A DNA stretch of 64,000 bases from Medicago truncatula (taxonomy: Eukaryota > Streptophyta > Magnoliopsida > Fabales > Fabaceae), in contig NC_053043.1 of the NCBI RefSeq assembly GCF_003473485.1, positions 15,839,001 through 15,903,000 on the forward strand, read 5' to 3'. Positions 10,051 through 21,800 of the stretch are shown in pieces; the first letter of the stretch is position 1, and every line of letters starts with the position of its first letter. Made by a program: the position numbers and the translations under genes. The notes under the pieces were generated by a model, which was not told where the DNA came from, did no database searches, and saw nothing but the letters and a program-made list of their open reading frames with translations.

Positions 10051-11698
10051 ATTTAAAAAAAAAAAAATTTGTCTCATTTGTTTCGTCCCATGGGGCGGTG
10101 TGGTTGTCAGTTCTTCCCCCTGACTTGCAGACGAATTTTTATTCAGACCGTTGTGGTATGCCTCGTTATAGGTTTCCCTACGTGGTTGTTTTCTTTCTGT
10201 TTCCGTTTTTTCTTCTGTTTTTTTGAGGGTTTTGGTCTAGTCCCCTCTCTTGTAGCTTTTCCACCCTATTTTTAATAATATTTTGAGTTTGGCAGTAGAG
10301 GATGGGGGTTTATCGGGATGCCAACCTAGTTTGGATGTCGACGTTTCCCCTTGATATCGGTCATTTCTCCTGGTTTAGCGAAAATTTTATTTATTTATTT
10401 CAATTTAAAATTAGGGATGACAATTGGACTCATACATTGAATATATACAAAATCAAAGAAATTTATTTATTTATTACTATTTAAAATCAAAGAAATTTTA
10501 TGATTTATGATAGATTTTTACCAAGTGTACTAAAACTATGGAAGTAATAAAATAAGTTCGTATCCACGAGGACTGTGTTAATCTCAACTTGGCAATAAAG
10601 TTAATATCTAGGATGTGTAAATTTTAGAAGTGCCTAAGGCAGTAGGTTTGTGTGTAACAAAAGTAAGTGAAAGTTGTTTGAAAGATGATTGGAGATGAAT
10701 GATTAAGCCGATGAATCCCCTATTGTTCTATATGAGCAGTTTACCTCCCTTTATTACGAATTACTATTTATTCTTTACGACAAATTAACTAAGTAGTTTT
10801 GATCAATCTCTTGACTCGAAACCCTTTCCTAAGTTATAACCTTTTAATCTCTTCAACCGATTGAATAACTGCGGAAGCGATGTCAGAACGTTAATTCATA
10901 TGTCATGATTCTCAATTTCCTATCTCTAGGTTCCTAGTCATTCAACTCCTAATATCAATTCATGTGATTTCAAGAAGTTAGGGTTAATAGTCATATAAGC
11001 AATTATATAAAAACAATGAACACAAGTAATTCTGAATAAAGACTGAATAACATTAATAATAAAGAGAGTATCAACTACTAATTCATATATTACAAAGGTT
11101 CATCATGGCTCAATGAAACTAATAATTTAACTAGACATGATCAAATAAATAAACAACATAGTAAAGAAAATAAACCGATAGAGTTTCGTCGTTGATGACT
11201 TTGCTCCTCAATCTTTTCTCAATCGCTATTGTTGATGTTTCTTTTCATATCATGTGCCTCACTTCTTGTCCCGATCTGCGTGCCTTTTCAAAACCAAAGG
11301 GATATCGCCCCTCTGTTCCAAACCGCCAGCGTGCTTCCTTTTGTGTGTTACTTCTTCTTATATAAATCATGTCACCTAGTTACCTTCCACTTGTTGCCAA
11401 CGTACACACACAAAGCCCAGTTGTTTTTTTTAATCTTTCTATTATTCACACCACCCAAAAGCAAAACACTTGTTCTCATCCAATTAATTCATATGTGGCA
11501 GTAACTTTATTTAATCATCGTGGCACGTTTCGTGGTTCATCGTGCCACAAAATTTCCAGAACGTATAAGTGAATTCTGAGTCCTTGCAACATGCCATGAT
11601 CCTTGCTCAACGTGGCACGATTCTTAGGCAAATTTCTCTCTTTTCACCAATTTCTTCTTTTGAGCTCTTGTTCCGTTATTTATCTGATCTCACCATGA
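10051..11698. other. Retroelement 3' region and AT-rich repeats; no gene seen
   Basis: 10051-10290 reads like the 3' untranslated end of the preceding element, with a poly(A)-like run at about 10054-10066. From about 10505 the text gtatccacgaggactgtg and its surroundings resemble widely repeated plant LTR-retrotransposon sequence. No frame shows a recognisable protein. Confidence 0.4.
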
Positions 11699-11706
11699 AT
11701 TACAAG

Positions 11707-12567
11707 CAAGGTAGTAAAAACCGGACCGGACCGGCCGGTTCAACCGGGAACCTGACCCCTTTCCGGTCCGGATGATCTTTAAAACCGCTGGCTCACAGAA
11801 CCGGGTCAACAACCGGAAAACCGGTCAAAAGCCGGAAAAAACCAGGAAACCGCCGGTTCAGACGATTTTGCAGGTCTAACCGTTTGGAGTTATATTTTTT
11901 TCCAGAAAAAAATGTTGATTTCCATTTCCTATCGATCTGTTCCCATTTTACACAATCTTTTTGCCATTTAATCTCTCATTTTGTTTAATTGCTACAAGAT
12001 TGAAAACGAAAAATAGATTGGCTGAATCAGGAACAAAGTAAAAAATATCAGTAAGAAACAAGAATTTAGAAGAAAGAACAATGAGGGATGCAAACAATCC
12101 ATGCAATTCATTATGTTGAAGTTTCCATGTGAAGATGTAAGAGAAGAAAAATATGAGCTGAAGAATAGTGAACCATGCTTGTTGAGAATGGGAGATGAAA
12201 AAGGTAGGAGGTGGCTGCTTGTACGTATTCACAGTTTTAGATTGATTGTGTTGTAATTTAGGGTTAATGATGGGTTGGGCTTATTAAACAAGCCCATGAA
12301 ATATGTCTTTATTATTAAAAAAAAAAGTTTTAAGAAAGAGATAAGTATGAGGAAAGCGTTGTTATTTTATTTTATGACTTTTTTTCCTTAATTTTTTACC
12401 AAATTGTAATAAAAAAACATTTATTTTACTAGAATATTATAATAAAATAATAAAAAAATATTATTTAGTTGAATCCGGTTGAACCCCGGTCCAACCCCGG
12501 TTGAACCTCAAAACCTTAAACCCATGTCTCCACCGGTTTAATGTCCGGTCCGGTTTTGATTACCTTG
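11707..12567. mobile_element. 861 bp non-autonomous hAT-type element
   Basis: The ends form an imperfect terminal inverted repeat (CAAGGTAGTAAAAACCGG against CAAGGTAATCAAAACCGG) followed by CCGG-rich subterminal sequence on both sides. It is flanked by the perfect 8 bp duplication ATTACAAG (11699-11706 and 12568-12575), the hAT hallmark. No transposase is visible inside; the 94-residue minus-strand frame at 11948-12232 does not look like one. Confidence 0.88.
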
Positions 12568-14953
12568 ATTACAAGTAATTGACTCTCTAAATGCCATAAA
12601 AGTACCATAAAAAGACTATAAAAATAACGTAATGACTACTGTCATCAATTTATGTTTAATAAAATTATTGAATTAAAAATAGTTATGAAAATGTATTCTT
12701 AATATTAAGTTTCCAAACAAGTTTTTTCATTTTTCATCTTTAAAACAGTTTTTGAAAATATAATTCCCAAACAGATTTTTTTCTTCTTCTTAAAAATAGG
12801 TTTTAAAAACAGATTTATGAAACAGTTTCCAAAAACTGAAAAGCAAAACACAACCAAACAACACCTTAGTCTTATGTTTTTTTTTTTTATTTTTCTTTTT
12901 GGTACAAGAGAGGGCCGAAGCCCACCCTTAGTTTTATGTTTTATAGGTAATACTCCTAACCTTTATACAAAAACTGATGATTCAAACTTTAAATTCTCCT
13001 AACAACCATAGTGTGAACATAAAAGTCTAACCATTGATCATAAAAGAAAAAACATTATGCAAATTAAATATAATTGATATTAATCTTTAAAATATCTACA
13101 AAGTAAATATATAATTGGATATGGATAACGTGTAAAATATATAATTGATTTTAGAGTGTAAAATATGATGGTATATGCTATTATGTTTAAACTTTTGGGT
13201 CCAAATAATTATTAATTTACGGGTACTTAAAATATGAATTTTTTATTCTACTCATTTGTACATATTAAGATATTTTTATGTATAGATTTGTGGTAAATTT
13301 CATTTAGATATATACCATCCATATATAATTTTGGTCATCCTTAACTATGTGTCTAATCCGGACAACGTTGAATAAATACACTAGTAGTTATAATTAAAGA
13401 CTTTTGAAGGTAAACACTTCTTATTTATGATTATTCTATACCATTGATTTAAATACGTGCTTATTAATTTTAAATCGAAAGACAACAACTAGTTTAGTCC
13501 TTTTTTTTTTGTACACGTGTGACTAATTGCAATAACAGTAGTCTTGTTTTTTAATGCATGGATCCTGATCACATAAAATTCTTAATCTATTATTTTATAG
13601 GTATACTTTTAGCCGAGTTAACATCATCTCCATTTATCATCCTCTTTATTTCTATAATTCGGAGAGATAATGACACAAATTTTTTTTTTCAAAAGTAAAA
13701 AGGAATTAATGATGGTGGAACCCATTTAATGGTAGGATAAACTATCTATTTTATATGTTTATCTCTTTCCAAATTGCATATTCCATTTATTTTTCTAAAT
13801 AGAGAGGATTCTTACCCCTCCTAGCCTTTATACAAAAACTGATGATTCAAACTTTAAATTCTCCTAACAACCATAGTGTGAACATAAAAGTCTGTCCGTT
13901 GATCATAATAGAAAAAACATTATGCAATTTAAATATAATTGAAGTTAATCTTTAAAATATCAACAAAGTAAATATATCATTTTTTTTAGAGTAGGTAAAA
14001 TATATAATTGGATAACGTGTAAAATATAAATCGAAGTTGTCTTTCAAATTATTATTTCTCACATAAAATGTAAAAAAGTCTAAGTATAACTGAATTGATA
14101 GACACATCACATTAATATGTATGCAGTGATTGATGTTTAAACCATTAGAGGTGTTTACTTGGACTTGGCGATGGTGGTTATAATCTTTGGTGGTCTCGAC
14201 TCTCAATAAATTTTATGGGTGGAGAGTTTGTTTTTTGAGATCAGGGTGTTGACAAGGGTGTTAGTCATAATGCTTGAGGGTGCTGATGAAGGGGAGGCAT
14301 AACTGTACGTCAATTGGCGGTGTGACTTCTTTTGGAGGTCGCCTCCATTATTCAGGTTGATATCCGTCGTCGCTAGCTCTTGTTTGAGTATTGGATTGTT
14401 AAGGTGTTTTGGGTGCTTTGAGCGTGCGTGTCCTTCAAACTAAGTCTTTTCCTTTTTGATTTGATTGATGTTTGTACCATTGCAAATCATGTCTATTGTC
14501 TTACAAATTGTCTGCTGGATTCTGGTGGACCGGTTACTTTTGGTTCGAGATAGGGAGTTGGTGTCTAGAATTGCAATCTTGTTTGGCGGACTATAGTGTT
14601 TCTCTGGTGAACCGGAGGTGTGGGGTGCCCTTCTGATTAGACTCTGACGTCTGATGAACCAATCACTTTTGATTCGAGATCGTCAGTTAGTTCTTTGTTT
14701 CAAGTTCGTGCCTCTAAAAAAACATGATTTTTCTTATTTTTATTGTATGAATCCGTAACAACCAAAGTATGAACACATATAAGGGGATGATGGTATATAC
14801 TAATATGTCAAACAAAAAACGTATATACTATATACTTAATTAGAAGAATTTTGTCAAATAAAAATGTTAATTGGAAGAATAGACATAAAAAATAAAAAAG
14901 TCTACTAGACTAATGTAAGGAATTACCCCATTAATTAGTTGGATCCGTTGGCT

Positions 14954-14961
14954 TATAAAAG
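14954..14961 (+). promoter_or_regulatory. TATA box of narbonin-like gene, copy B
   Basis: TATAAAAG in a promoter segment identical to copy A, followed by the same 35 bp shared leader block (about 14966-15000) and by (TATC)8 at 15015-15046. Confidence 0.65.
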
Positions 14962-15013
14962 GGCATAAGAGTTGGTCATTCCAACCACAACCAATCAAAC
15001 ACACAAAAAGCAC

Positions 15014-15046
<33 letters not shown>

Positions 15047-15049
15047 ATA

Positions 15050-15979
15050 ATGTCCCATACTCATCAGATCAATGCTGTTGTGAAGCCAATCATTTTTCGC
15101 GAATACATTGGTGTGAAAGATATCCCAAAAAATTTAAAGGATTTTCCAGCTGAGATGATCAACGACGACATCGAAGAATTCCATTTTATTTTGGGCACTC
15201 TGAGGGAGGTGTATAGTGGAGATGGAAAAGGCAAGGGAGAATTCTATCGGACTTGGAATTTTAATAATTTCAGTCCAGCAAAAGTGGCGAAGCTGAAGAA
15301 AGATCATAAGAATGTTAAGGTGATAATAAGCATTGGAGGGTTTGGCGCTGAAAATCCATTCAATCCCAAAGAGATTGAATCATGGAGTACCAAGGCGAAA
15401 CAATCGATCAAAAAGCTCATCAATGAATACCAAGAGTACTCAAAGGATAGCAGCAGCACCGACGAGTGCCATTGCGATGACATAATTGATGGTATTGATA
15501 TTAACTATGAGTACAGCAATTGCAATCCGGATGAGTTTTCTTCCTGCATAGGAGAACTCATAAGAAAACTCAAGAAGAGTTCCAAATCCATAAAACTGGT
15601 GTCCATTGCTCCAACAGAGCTTCTCAAACCCCACTACCATAAATTGTATTGGGCCAACAAAGACATAATTAACTGGGTTGACTACAAGTTCTACAATCAG
15701 ACTGTGTCCAGCGCGGATGAATTGGTAAATCTCTATAATAAGTTGCTTAATGAATACGGTACTGATGTTAAACTCTTGCCAGGAGTCAGCACTGATCCAG
15801 ATAGTAACACTAACATGACACGAGATGTCTTCATTAAGGGTTGCAAATCCCTCCTCGAAAGCGAATCACTCCCTGGTATTTTTGTTTGGAACGCTAATGA
15901 TTCTGCCATGCCCTCCAACGAAGACAATACTCCTTACTTCCTAGAGGAAGTCCTACAAGACCTCCTTACTGATAATTGA
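15050..15979 (+). CDS. Narbonin-like GH18-fold protein, copy B
   Basis: Intact 309-residue single-exon gene whose protein is identical to the copy A product, with the same Asn151 in the D-G-I-D-I-N-Y-E active-site motif. The ATG at 15050 is chosen. The open frame extends 26 codons farther upstream only because the leader has eight TATC units; that extension starts at TTG, runs through the microsatellite and is absent from the copy A frame, so it is not part of the protein. With identical proteins and nearly identical promoters, the two copies probably act as a dosage pair. Function as for copy A: likely a non-catalytic GH18-fold cytosolic protein. Confidence 0.9.
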   Translation: MSHTHQINAVVKPIIFREYIGVKDIPKNLKDFPAEMINDDIEEFHFILGTLREVYSGDGKGKGEFYRTWNFNNFSPAKVAKLKKDHKNVKVIISIGGFGAENPFNPKEIESWSTKAKQSIKKLINEYQEYSKDSSSTDECHCDDIIDGIDINYEYSNCNPDEFSSCIGELIRKLKKSSKSIKLVSIAPTELLKPHYHKLYWANKDIINWVDYKFYNQTVSSADELVNLYNKLLNEYGTDVKLLPGVSTDPDSNTNMTRDVFIKGCKSLLESESLPGIFVWNANDSAMPSNEDNTPYFLEEVLQDLLTDN

Positions 15980-16290
15980 ATGAATCACATTACAACAAAC
16001 TACACTACGTTGGTACCTCCTCAAAATATATAAGACCTATTATTCCTATTGTCGTGTGCTCTATTATTATGCTATGTTGTGTGTGGATATTTAATAGCTT
16101 CTCTTGTATTGTATTAAATAATAAGAAGCAATTATATCCTTTTCCTATCTTAAAAGACTTTAATTTGTCTCATCTCATGTGTACAACTTAAATAGTCTTT
16201 CACCATGTACGAGTGTGTTTTTTCCCATTCTATTAATAAATACCATCATATTTCCTTTAATTACTATGCTGTTTATTTTCTTACTTTTCT

Positions 16291-17040
16291 TCATGATAAA
16301 GAGTATAAATCATATCATATAAGAATAAAAGTAAAATAAAAATATGGAATTGGGAAAGGAACGGTAAAGATCGAAGACGATTAGGTTAAGAGGAATCGCC
16401 ACAATGGTAAGGAAGTCATTGATAAGATTCAATAAACGATTTCTATTCTAAGAACTCAGAGGAGAAAACTATCATTCAAAATACACATAGTGTAATTATC
16501 ATTAAAATTTTACATGTCCTTTATTTTATGAAAATGAGTACATTTTAGAGAGCTTTTGGTCTAATGAACTCAAAAGACTTTAATAAATTAAAATAAACCA
16601 AAATAAATGACATATTAGCCTTACAATTATTCTAAAATAAAAGAAATTAAAAAAAAGCTTAAGAAATGTGAGATCACACACACGTAGTAATAAGCTGATT
16701 GTTTTCATGCCAAAGTGAATGTCCATTGTGCTTGTAGTAATCCTCATCAATTGAAGAAATAATTGCTTTGACCAATGAAAACTGAAAACCGTAGATGAGC
16801 CATTGATTCTCCATAATAGCATTTGAGCTGCTCCAATAATTAACCACTAAAAAATACCTCTTTGAAAACTACATGGATTATTAGTGCTTAAATAATTATA
16901 AAACCATGACATTATAAAAATATTAAAGCGCAGATTTGTGTTTGTAATTGCCTCTCTCGCAAGCTAGCATACTTCTTATAGCTCTTGATCACGTCAGATA
17001 TAAGAACAACTTGATGTTAAAAAACATTCTTTCATGGAGA
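16291..17040. other. AT-rich intergenic; no gene seen
   Basis: Unique sequence right of the copy B breakpoint. Short frames (such as 16580-16822 minus) have no recognisable motif. Confidence 0.4.
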
Positions 17041-17044
17041 CTTA

Positions 17045-17770
17045 AAGGAAGAAATCTATATAGAATAACCTGAAGGTTTCATTGAACCAGGCAAAGAACA
17101 CCTTTATGTCGCCTGAAGATTGTCTTGTGTTAAAGAGGGAGATTGAAAGGCTTCTTAGGGAAGGATAGCTACAATGATATGTCAATGGTGGTTATGAGCA
17201 TGATCAAAGGCGAGACCTGGGGGAACCTCAAAGCCCGGCCACTAAGAAGGGAAAAGAACAGGTAGGGTCCAGTCACAAGGCGGAATAATCTCCCAGGCAC
17301 ACCATCAACAACACTATCAGGGGGGTTCGCAGGAGGAGGCGAATCCAGTTCATCCCGAAAATGGTACGCCTGTCAAGTAATGTTTGTTGATATATCGCTC
17401 GACTAGAGAGTTCAGCTGCAGTCGACCCCGAGATTTCTTTTTCAAGTAAGGATCTTGTGGGTGTCCTTCCCCATGAGGACGACCCCATGGTGATTAGCGT
17501 ACAACTATTAGGCTACAACGTAAGGAGAGTCCTCATCAACCCAAGAAGTTCGGCTGATATTTGTATTATGACGCCTTTGAACGGCTTAACATTGACTCTA
17601 AAGTTTTTCAACCATTTAAGGGGTCACTAGTAGGATTCGTAGGAGAACAGGTGCAAGTTAAGGGCTACGTCTGCATCAAGACAATATTTGGTGCATCCTA
17701 CAACATAATCATTGGGCACCTATCTCCTATGAGCCGCCCTATCAACCCTCCACTTGACTATAATAATTGA
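17045..17770 (+). pseudogene. Ty3/gypsy gag-protease remnant
   Basis: Read in shifting plus-strand frames, the region gives segments typical of plant Ty3/gypsy polyproteins: INTIRGGFAGGGESSS near 17300, a VLPHEDDPMVISVQLLGY stretch near 17460-17510, then a degraded protease active-site region (VLINPRSSADI, normally D-x-G/S-S-A-D-I), and FKGSLVGFVGEQVQVKGYV near 17610-17675. Stops and frameshifts break it. A fragment only; reverse transcriptase and integrase are not seen. Confidence 0.75.
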
Positions 17771-18399
17771 ATCCCTGATCATGTTTCATTCGTAAGGATC
17801 CATTGAAAGGGAAATCTTTATTGTTTTGACCACTGCGTATACTCTTTTATACGATTTCCCTTCAATTGACCTCTTTCTATTATAATGACCATTTGCATGT
17901 AAGTCTTTCAAAAGTTTATTATTTATTTTTTGAAATAATAGTTTTTATTTTTTTAAGGAAAAAAAAAATCTTTTGCTATTATTGATAAAGTTCATGTCCT
18001 ATTATTTTTTCTGGAAATGATGTCACAGCTTTTGAGGAAATATAATATTTTGTACTTGCTCGGTTTTAAATTGTTTGGTGTATAAGGCAGAAACTGAAGC
18101 ATTCAAGTCAATTTAATTCACTGCAATTGTTACTTAATTTAAGGAAGTCTTTGTATTTAATTTTGAAGTACGTTAAAAAGAAATGATTCTATAAAGTCTT
18201 TCAATTATTTAGACATGTCTTAATACTAATAACCTTGTATATGTTTGGTATTGTCAAATTTCTTGTAGTGCAAGGTATTCACCATACACAAATAAAAGAT
18301 ATCAATAGAGATCTTCTTGATGTAGCAACAAACAATCCGCAAAAAATAACTACAGTTACATATCTTAGCTCTTCGAACACATCCAAATGATCGACAAAC

Positions 18400-18750
18400 C
18401 ACCCATCAACCTGCACTAATACACAAAAGGTTCGGTGTGCTGCCTAGTTTAATGATGAAGATGAAATTTGGTGGAAGAATTTTCAAGTTTGTTGTGATCA
18501 ACAAGGAAAATTTTGTGTCCAAATTCTTTCGAGTTGATCTTCAAGACAAAAAATATGCTGTTTTCTAATCCCTAAATCAAGCAACTGTGCTTGTTGGAAA
18601 GTATGCTACTAAATTTGAGGAACTGTCTCGTTTTTATCATCCTTACCGTAATGCTAACAGTGATCATTCAAAGTAATTGAAGCTCGTGAATGGACTGCGT
18701 TCAGATATCTTATATGGGGTTGTGACTTTAGACACGAAATTTTTTGGTGA
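18400..18750 (+). pseudogene. Retrotransposon gag remnant (left copy)
   Basis: In shifting plus-strand frames this gives gag-like text: QKVRCAA, DEIWWKNF, then KYATKFEELSRFYHPY near 18606-18650 and VNGLRSDILYGV near 18690-18725. These match the plant Ty3/gypsy retrotrans_gag pattern (…WW…, KFEELS, …NGL…I). Frames are broken. The same remnant lies at 24110-24500 in the partner copy. Confidence 0.6.
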
Positions 18751-18857
18751 AAAGAACGTTGTTGGAGGGTCTGCGAATCCAAGGGTGCCATGGAGTTCAT
18801 AAAACACTTGATTTTCCTTCTCTATGAAAAAAAACTATAAATATATATGCTCCGACT

Positions 18858-19607
18858 TTATATAAATACAAGAAGAGATTGCAAGGTAAAACTAGCTTGT
18901 ATGAATGTAAAATAAAGAGCCAAAAGAGCACCTATTGTAGAAAGTCCCACAGCCCAACTTGTTAAATAGTTATGAACAAGCGAAGCTCTGAATCTCGCAC
19001 GCCAACAACCCAAATACTCATTCGCCTCATTCACCACTTTGTACAAATATGACTCATTCATATCAGGAACTATTTCTTTAGCTATGTTGTTGATCAATTC
19101 CGCGACATGTTCATCACTTCCTAAAGAATGATGAATAACCCCTTTATAATGAAGAGCAGAAACATCATTAGCTGAGTTTATGAGTCTGTTTAAGAAAAAC
19201 ATGTAAGTTGTCATGTCTAGATTGCATCTCTTGTGACATTTTTCAAATGCAACTATGTTGCGAAAAACAGTACCTCTGTGATCACCAATGTACAAAGGTG
19301 GAATAGTTAGTTCCTTTACCATAATTCCCCATTTTTTTCCAAAGCTTATATCCATCAATTCTCTACTCTCACATGCTTTAGTTTTCACACCCCCTTTTTT
19401 TAGTTCTGTTATTGAATGAATCATCTGGCTCTGACATCCTCTTGGTTCTTCGCCAATGAGTTTTGGCCTTATGTTGTATCTAAGAAGATCAAGAACATGT
19501 TCAATTTTGAACTTGTAAGATGTTTGACATTCAGGGGTTTTTCATGATTCGGATTGAAGCAATTGGTAGAAGAATATGAAAGAAAGATTGTAGAAACTCA
19601 TTTGTGG
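18858..19607 (-). pseudogene. DUF247 pseudogene, truncated at both ends
   Basis: Nearly identical to the middle-to-C-terminal half of the intact DUF247 gene at 24760-26292, but without its first roughly 220 residues (homology stops at 19607) and without the last 50 or so, which a 260 bp deletion replaced with a short unrelated tail. It also has a premature stop at 19542-19544 where the intact gene has an Arg codon (CGA to TGA). The C-terminal membrane segment is still readable. Non-functional as a DUF247 protein. Confidence 0.9.
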
Positions 19608-20600
19608 TAGAAAGTTTGACAATACAAGCTCTAAACATAAATTGCTTTGTTGCATATTGTAGAAAACAAGCTTTTAACAAGATTACTGATCTACGAAAAT
19701 TCAACAGACATTGTTGCATGCCTCTATAGAAGCGATTAGCTCTGGCACAGATTTGAGATAACAGTATATCTGTTTCACGAAAAATCATAACTCTTTGAAA
19801 ATACAATATGAATATCCGCGGGAAAAACCGCAGAAATACCTAAAAGAATCAAGTTAGAGAATAAAACAAATTCAAAGGAGCCACACGAAATGTTCTATTT
19901 TCCTACGAATTTTCTTACGGTTATATTATGTGTAGGGAAACTGCAGTGATGACATGTTGTCGTTTGATGTTTTTTTAGGTAGTATTTATGCATTTTAAGA
20001 GAGTTCAAATGATTTTGGGTTGGGGCATACTCAAATATGAACAACTAAGAGGATGAGAAGAGAAACAACAAGGCAGATAGAAGAAGAAGATAACGAACAA
20101 ATAAAGGGAAGATAACAAACAACATTAATATTTTTTATTTCAAAAATCTATAATAAGGTCATTTTAAAATATTTAATTTTCATTTTGATATATTAATTTT
20201 ATATCTTTTAAGAAAAAATACAGTTAGATTAAGATGAAAAATATGGCTAAACAATAACATACAATTACAATTTTTTTGTTTTGTTTGCTACATGAGTTGG
20301 TTAAAATGATGTGAACAGAACAATGAATTCAATTCGGTATAAGAAACAAAGTCATAATTTCAGAACCTGCATCAAATTAGAAACAAAATTGTGAATAAAA
20401 GAAAAAAATGAAGAGTAAGTTTCAGATGACTAAGATGGCCTAAACAATGTTTAAACCATGCAGTTCATTTTTTTTTTTTTTTTTTGTGTTACACGATTTC
20501 TTTCATTAAATGGCGTGTCGCAATATCTATGACACGTCCGAGCTAAACACTAGATTCCATTCCGTATTTTGAGAAATGGGACGATAGAAACCCCCATTTC
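19608..20600. other. Transposon-derived filler; no intact gene
   Basis: Includes a 276 bp minus-strand frame (19531-19806) with no recognised motif. The segment at about 20018-20125 (ttgggttggggcatactcaa onward) recurs at 21232-21324, a direct repeat flanking the CACTA fragment. A long poly(T) run lies near 20468-20486. Confidence 0.4.
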
Positions 20601-20607
20601 ATAAATA

Positions 20608-20821
20608 AGAAACAAAGTCATATTTTCGATTATTGACAACACAATCTTTTTCCTCTGATTTCCATTTTGAAGTGTTACAAATTTTACAGGTCTCCCTCCC
20701 TTCATCTTCAACCCAATAAAGCATACACTCGTTGGGACATGCAGGTATCTTTATATAATTCATACCAAATTTTGTAATTTTTTTCTTTGCTTCATAGAAC
20801 GAACTTGGAATACTTGCTTCA
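20608..20821 (-). pseudogene. CACTA (En/Spm) Tnp2-type transposase fragment
   Basis: The minus strand reads open for about 70 codons with text typical of plant Tnp2 transposases: SFYEAKKKITKFGMNYIKI, then ACPNECMLYWVEDEG, then CKICNTSKWK. The paired C-x3-C and C-x2-C pattern is intact. There is no start codon and no continuation on either side, so it is an isolated piece. Confidence 0.85.
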
Positions 20822-21231
20822 TATAAAGTTAAACATGAATATGAACCCTACAACACATGACTTTTACCAAAAACTAAAGTTGTAGTTAGTCAGACCCAAG
20901 AATCTCAGAAGCTGGACTCTACTGTGGTAAAGACAAAGCACCACAAAAATCAAACTTTATCCCCTCTATTGTCGTAAGAACCATGTATGTTTTAAAGTTG
21001 TAGGTTTTGTTTTTTTTGAAGAAACAAAGTTGTAGGTTTTGTGAATGATTGATTTAGCAACGAGTGAGAGTGAGAGTGAGATGGAGATTTGATAGTTTTT
21101 TTTCCCCTTTTTGGTAGAAAGATGGAGATTTGGGGTTTTGGGAAAGTGAGAAAGGGGGGAACGAAAATTTGGTAAAGCAGGGAATGAAAATATACAATGA
21201 TTTTGGGTGGTACTAGATTTGAGGCAACTTT

Positions 21232-21800
21232 GGGTTGGGGCATACTGAAATATGAACAACTAAGAGGATGAGAAGAGAAACAACAAGGTAGATAGAAGAA
21301 GAAGACAACGAACAAATAAAGGGAATGATAGAGAATGATGAAGAATAATATGGATGTCTCTAGAACAATAAAGAATAATGTGGAAGTCTCTAGACATAAA
21401 AGAATATTAAGGAAGTCTCTAGAATACTAAAGAATAATAAGGCTCACCACCAAGTGTGTAGAATACTCATATCATTGAATCATTCAAGTAATATAACTTT
21501 TATTTGAGAATATTAGAGAGTTTCTCTATTTTCTCTACCTTTCCTTTTGTCCCTAAGTCAGATTTTTGAGTTTGAGCGAAAAAATCAACGTTGGAGAATG
21601 ATAGAGAATAGAAACATCAAGGTGGGTAGAAGAAGATAACAAACAACATTATTTCAAAAATCTTGAGATGGAAGCCCTCCACTCACAATATAATTGTAGA
21701 AGGGAAACAATTTCACAGACAATAAAGAGTTCATGATTAAACCATGCAGTTCATAATAAGATCATTTTAAAATAATTAATATTCATTTTGAACCTGTTAT
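21232..21800. repeat. Repeat cluster with inserted LTR-like segment
   Basis: 21232-21324 and about 21640-21800 match parts of 20018-20200. They are separated by about 285 bp (21321-21606) bounded by a direct repeat of aatgatagagaat and carrying three reiterations of aagtctctagaa-type sequence, which looks like a small copia-type LTR or TRIM. Boundaries are tentative. Confidence 0.4.

Larger units (their letters stand above)
12627..16290 (+). repeat. Segmental duplication copy B (narbonin-like gene and promoter)
   Basis: Direct copy of 144-3816, about 12.48 kb downstream. The left edge lies at the taacg that follows the LTR tail in copy A, so copy B is LTR-free at that point. The right edge is near 16290. 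The far upstream half has diverged while the promoter-proximal region, coding sequence and 3' flank are nearly identical to copy A. 12627-14940 has no credible gene. Confidence 0.9.
18038..19607. repeat. Second segmental duplication, left copy
   Basis: Direct copy of 23765-25626. Both ends are sharp: the left shares aaatataatattttgtactt with the partner, and the right diverges just after catttgtgg. The left copy lacks the partner segment of roughly 24650-24915. The junction reads aactagcttgtatg, suggesting a deletion at a 2 bp GC microhomology. Confidence 0.85.

Noticed and set aside
14972-15049. 26-residue N-terminal extension of the copy B narbonin-like protein
   Set aside because: It begins at TTG, reads through the TATC microsatellite and is out of frame in copy A, so it is untranslated leader.
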